From CAIVAT01 sp964455285 (GTDB taxonomy: Bacteria > Bacteroidota > Bacteroidia > Bacteroidales > FEN-979), in NCBI GenBank assembly GCA_964455285.1, contig CAYVVG010000014.1:1-64000 (forward strand): a stretch of 64,000 bases of DNA, read 5' to 3'. The notes below the pieces were generated by a model that searched no databases, was not told the origin of the DNA, and saw only the letters and a program-made list of their open reading frames with translations. This document shows positions 63,699 through 64,000 of this stretch, in pieces. Numbering within the stretch: position 1 is the stretch's first letter; each line of letters starts with the position of its first letter. A program made the position numbers and the translations under genes.

Positions 63699-64000
63699 AT
63701 GCTTTTAAAGGTTCATCCCGACAATCCCGGCGAACGCCAGATGAAGATCATCACCGACTGTCTGCGCGGCGGGGGTGTGATCATCTACCCGACCGACACG
63801 GTGTTCGGGCTGGGGTGCGACATCCATTCGGTGAAGGCGCTCGACCGCGTGGCGCAGATCAAGGGCAAGAAGCGGGAGAAGGCCAACTTCTCGATCATCT
63901 GCAGCAGCCTGAGCCACCTGTCCGATTTCACCCGTCCCATTCCGAACCCGGTTTACAAGCTGATGCGCCATTACCTGCCGGGTCCTTTCACCTTCATCCT
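63699..64000 (+). CDS. Threonylcarbamoyl-AMP synthase family protein (Sua5/YciO/TsaC), 3' end outside window
   Basis: The first 100 codons are visible. The YrdC fold signs are GGVIIYPTDTVFGLGCDIHS (about residues 26-45), KGKKREKANFSIIC and LMRHYLPGPFTFIL. The family makes the threonylcarbamoyl-AMP used for t6A37 in tRNA; the YciO-like branch has unclear function, and KxREKANFSIIC leans that way. The ATG at 63699 follows directly from a TCAATCG repeat. Continues beyond the window. Confidence 0.85.
   Translation, partial: MLLKVHPDNPGERQMKIITDCLRGGGVIIYPTDTVFGLGCDIHSVKALDRVAQIKGKKREKANFSIICSSLSHLSDFTRPIPNPVYKLMRHYLPGPFTFI

Overview
The window looks like a chromosomal segment of a free-living or environmental member of the Bacteroidota, probably near Bacteroidales. 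The signs are: three secreted proteins with C-terminal type IX secretion (T9SS) sorting domains; families largely restricted to this phylum (DUF4831, DUF4199, type III glutamine synthetase, TonB-like small secreted proteins); almost no Shine-Dalgarno sites; and about twenty promoters with the Bacteroidota -7 box TAnnTTTG, several with a -33 TTTG or TTG about 20-22 nt upstream. The first 8 kb is AT-richer and carries mobile-element traits. The rest is GC-richer housekeeping sequence with a few secreted-protein islands.

Layout. 1-2887 (minus): 3' part of a mobile-element primase/ATPase preceded by two small coupled genes. 3230-3306: tRNA-Met(CAT). 3307-6877: a decayed island downstream of the tRNA, marked by two 119-bp direct repeats that each end in a copy of the tRNA 3' end. 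It holds a higBA toxin-antitoxin pair, a repeat-rich T9SS protein and an orphan antitoxin-like gene, and the hairpin terminator that probably once belonged to the tRNA lies just beyond it. 7060-8190: a second toxin-antitoxin pair followed by IS debris and a duplicated antitoxin fragment. 8193-11642: a FISUMP-like protein and a beta-propeller T9SS protein. 11643-12457: non-coding repeats. 12458-14508: an operon of two outer-membrane beta-barrel proteins around an M28 peptidase lipoprotein. 14666-19764: GT39 membrane glycosyltransferase, APC permease, DUF3108 protein and a BadF-type sugar kinase. 19752-22970: miaA, an acidic-tailed pRiA4 ORF-3-like protein and cca (tRNA maturation). 23086-26788: isocitrate dehydrogenase, an HD-like protein and a fused aconitase. 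26794-28734: lipid A acyltransferase and lipoate ligase, divergent. 28816-42471: one giant gene (4551 codons) for a T9SS-secreted repeat protein. 42758-50260: M3 peptidase, TonB-like small protein, PdxH, CDGSH iron-sulfur protein, a three-gene transhydrogenase and a small lipoprotein. 50525-56149: RarA, KdsA, DUF4831 and glutamine synthetase III. 56156-63294 (minus): sodium symporter, the complete GDP-D-glycero-D-manno-heptose set (gmhB, hddC, gmhA, hddA), two glycosyltransferases and DUF4199. 63384-63480: SRP RNA. 63699-end: start of a Sua5/TsaC-type gene.

The genes together suggest a Gram-negative cell with a decorated surface: KdsA and an LpxL-type acyltransferase for lipid A and core, heptose and glycosyltransferase genes for surface glycan, and T9SS substrates including a very large adhesin-like protein. 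Central metabolism genes (aconitase, NAD-type isocitrate dehydrogenase, transhydrogenase, lipoate ligase, glutamine synthetase III) are scattered between.

The most unusual features are the nested remnants at the tRNA, the giant 5+18-repeat protein, the icd-HD-aconitase operon whose HD protein lacks a key histidine, and a class of 7-9 nt tandem repeats that sits mainly in gaps between co-oriented genes.
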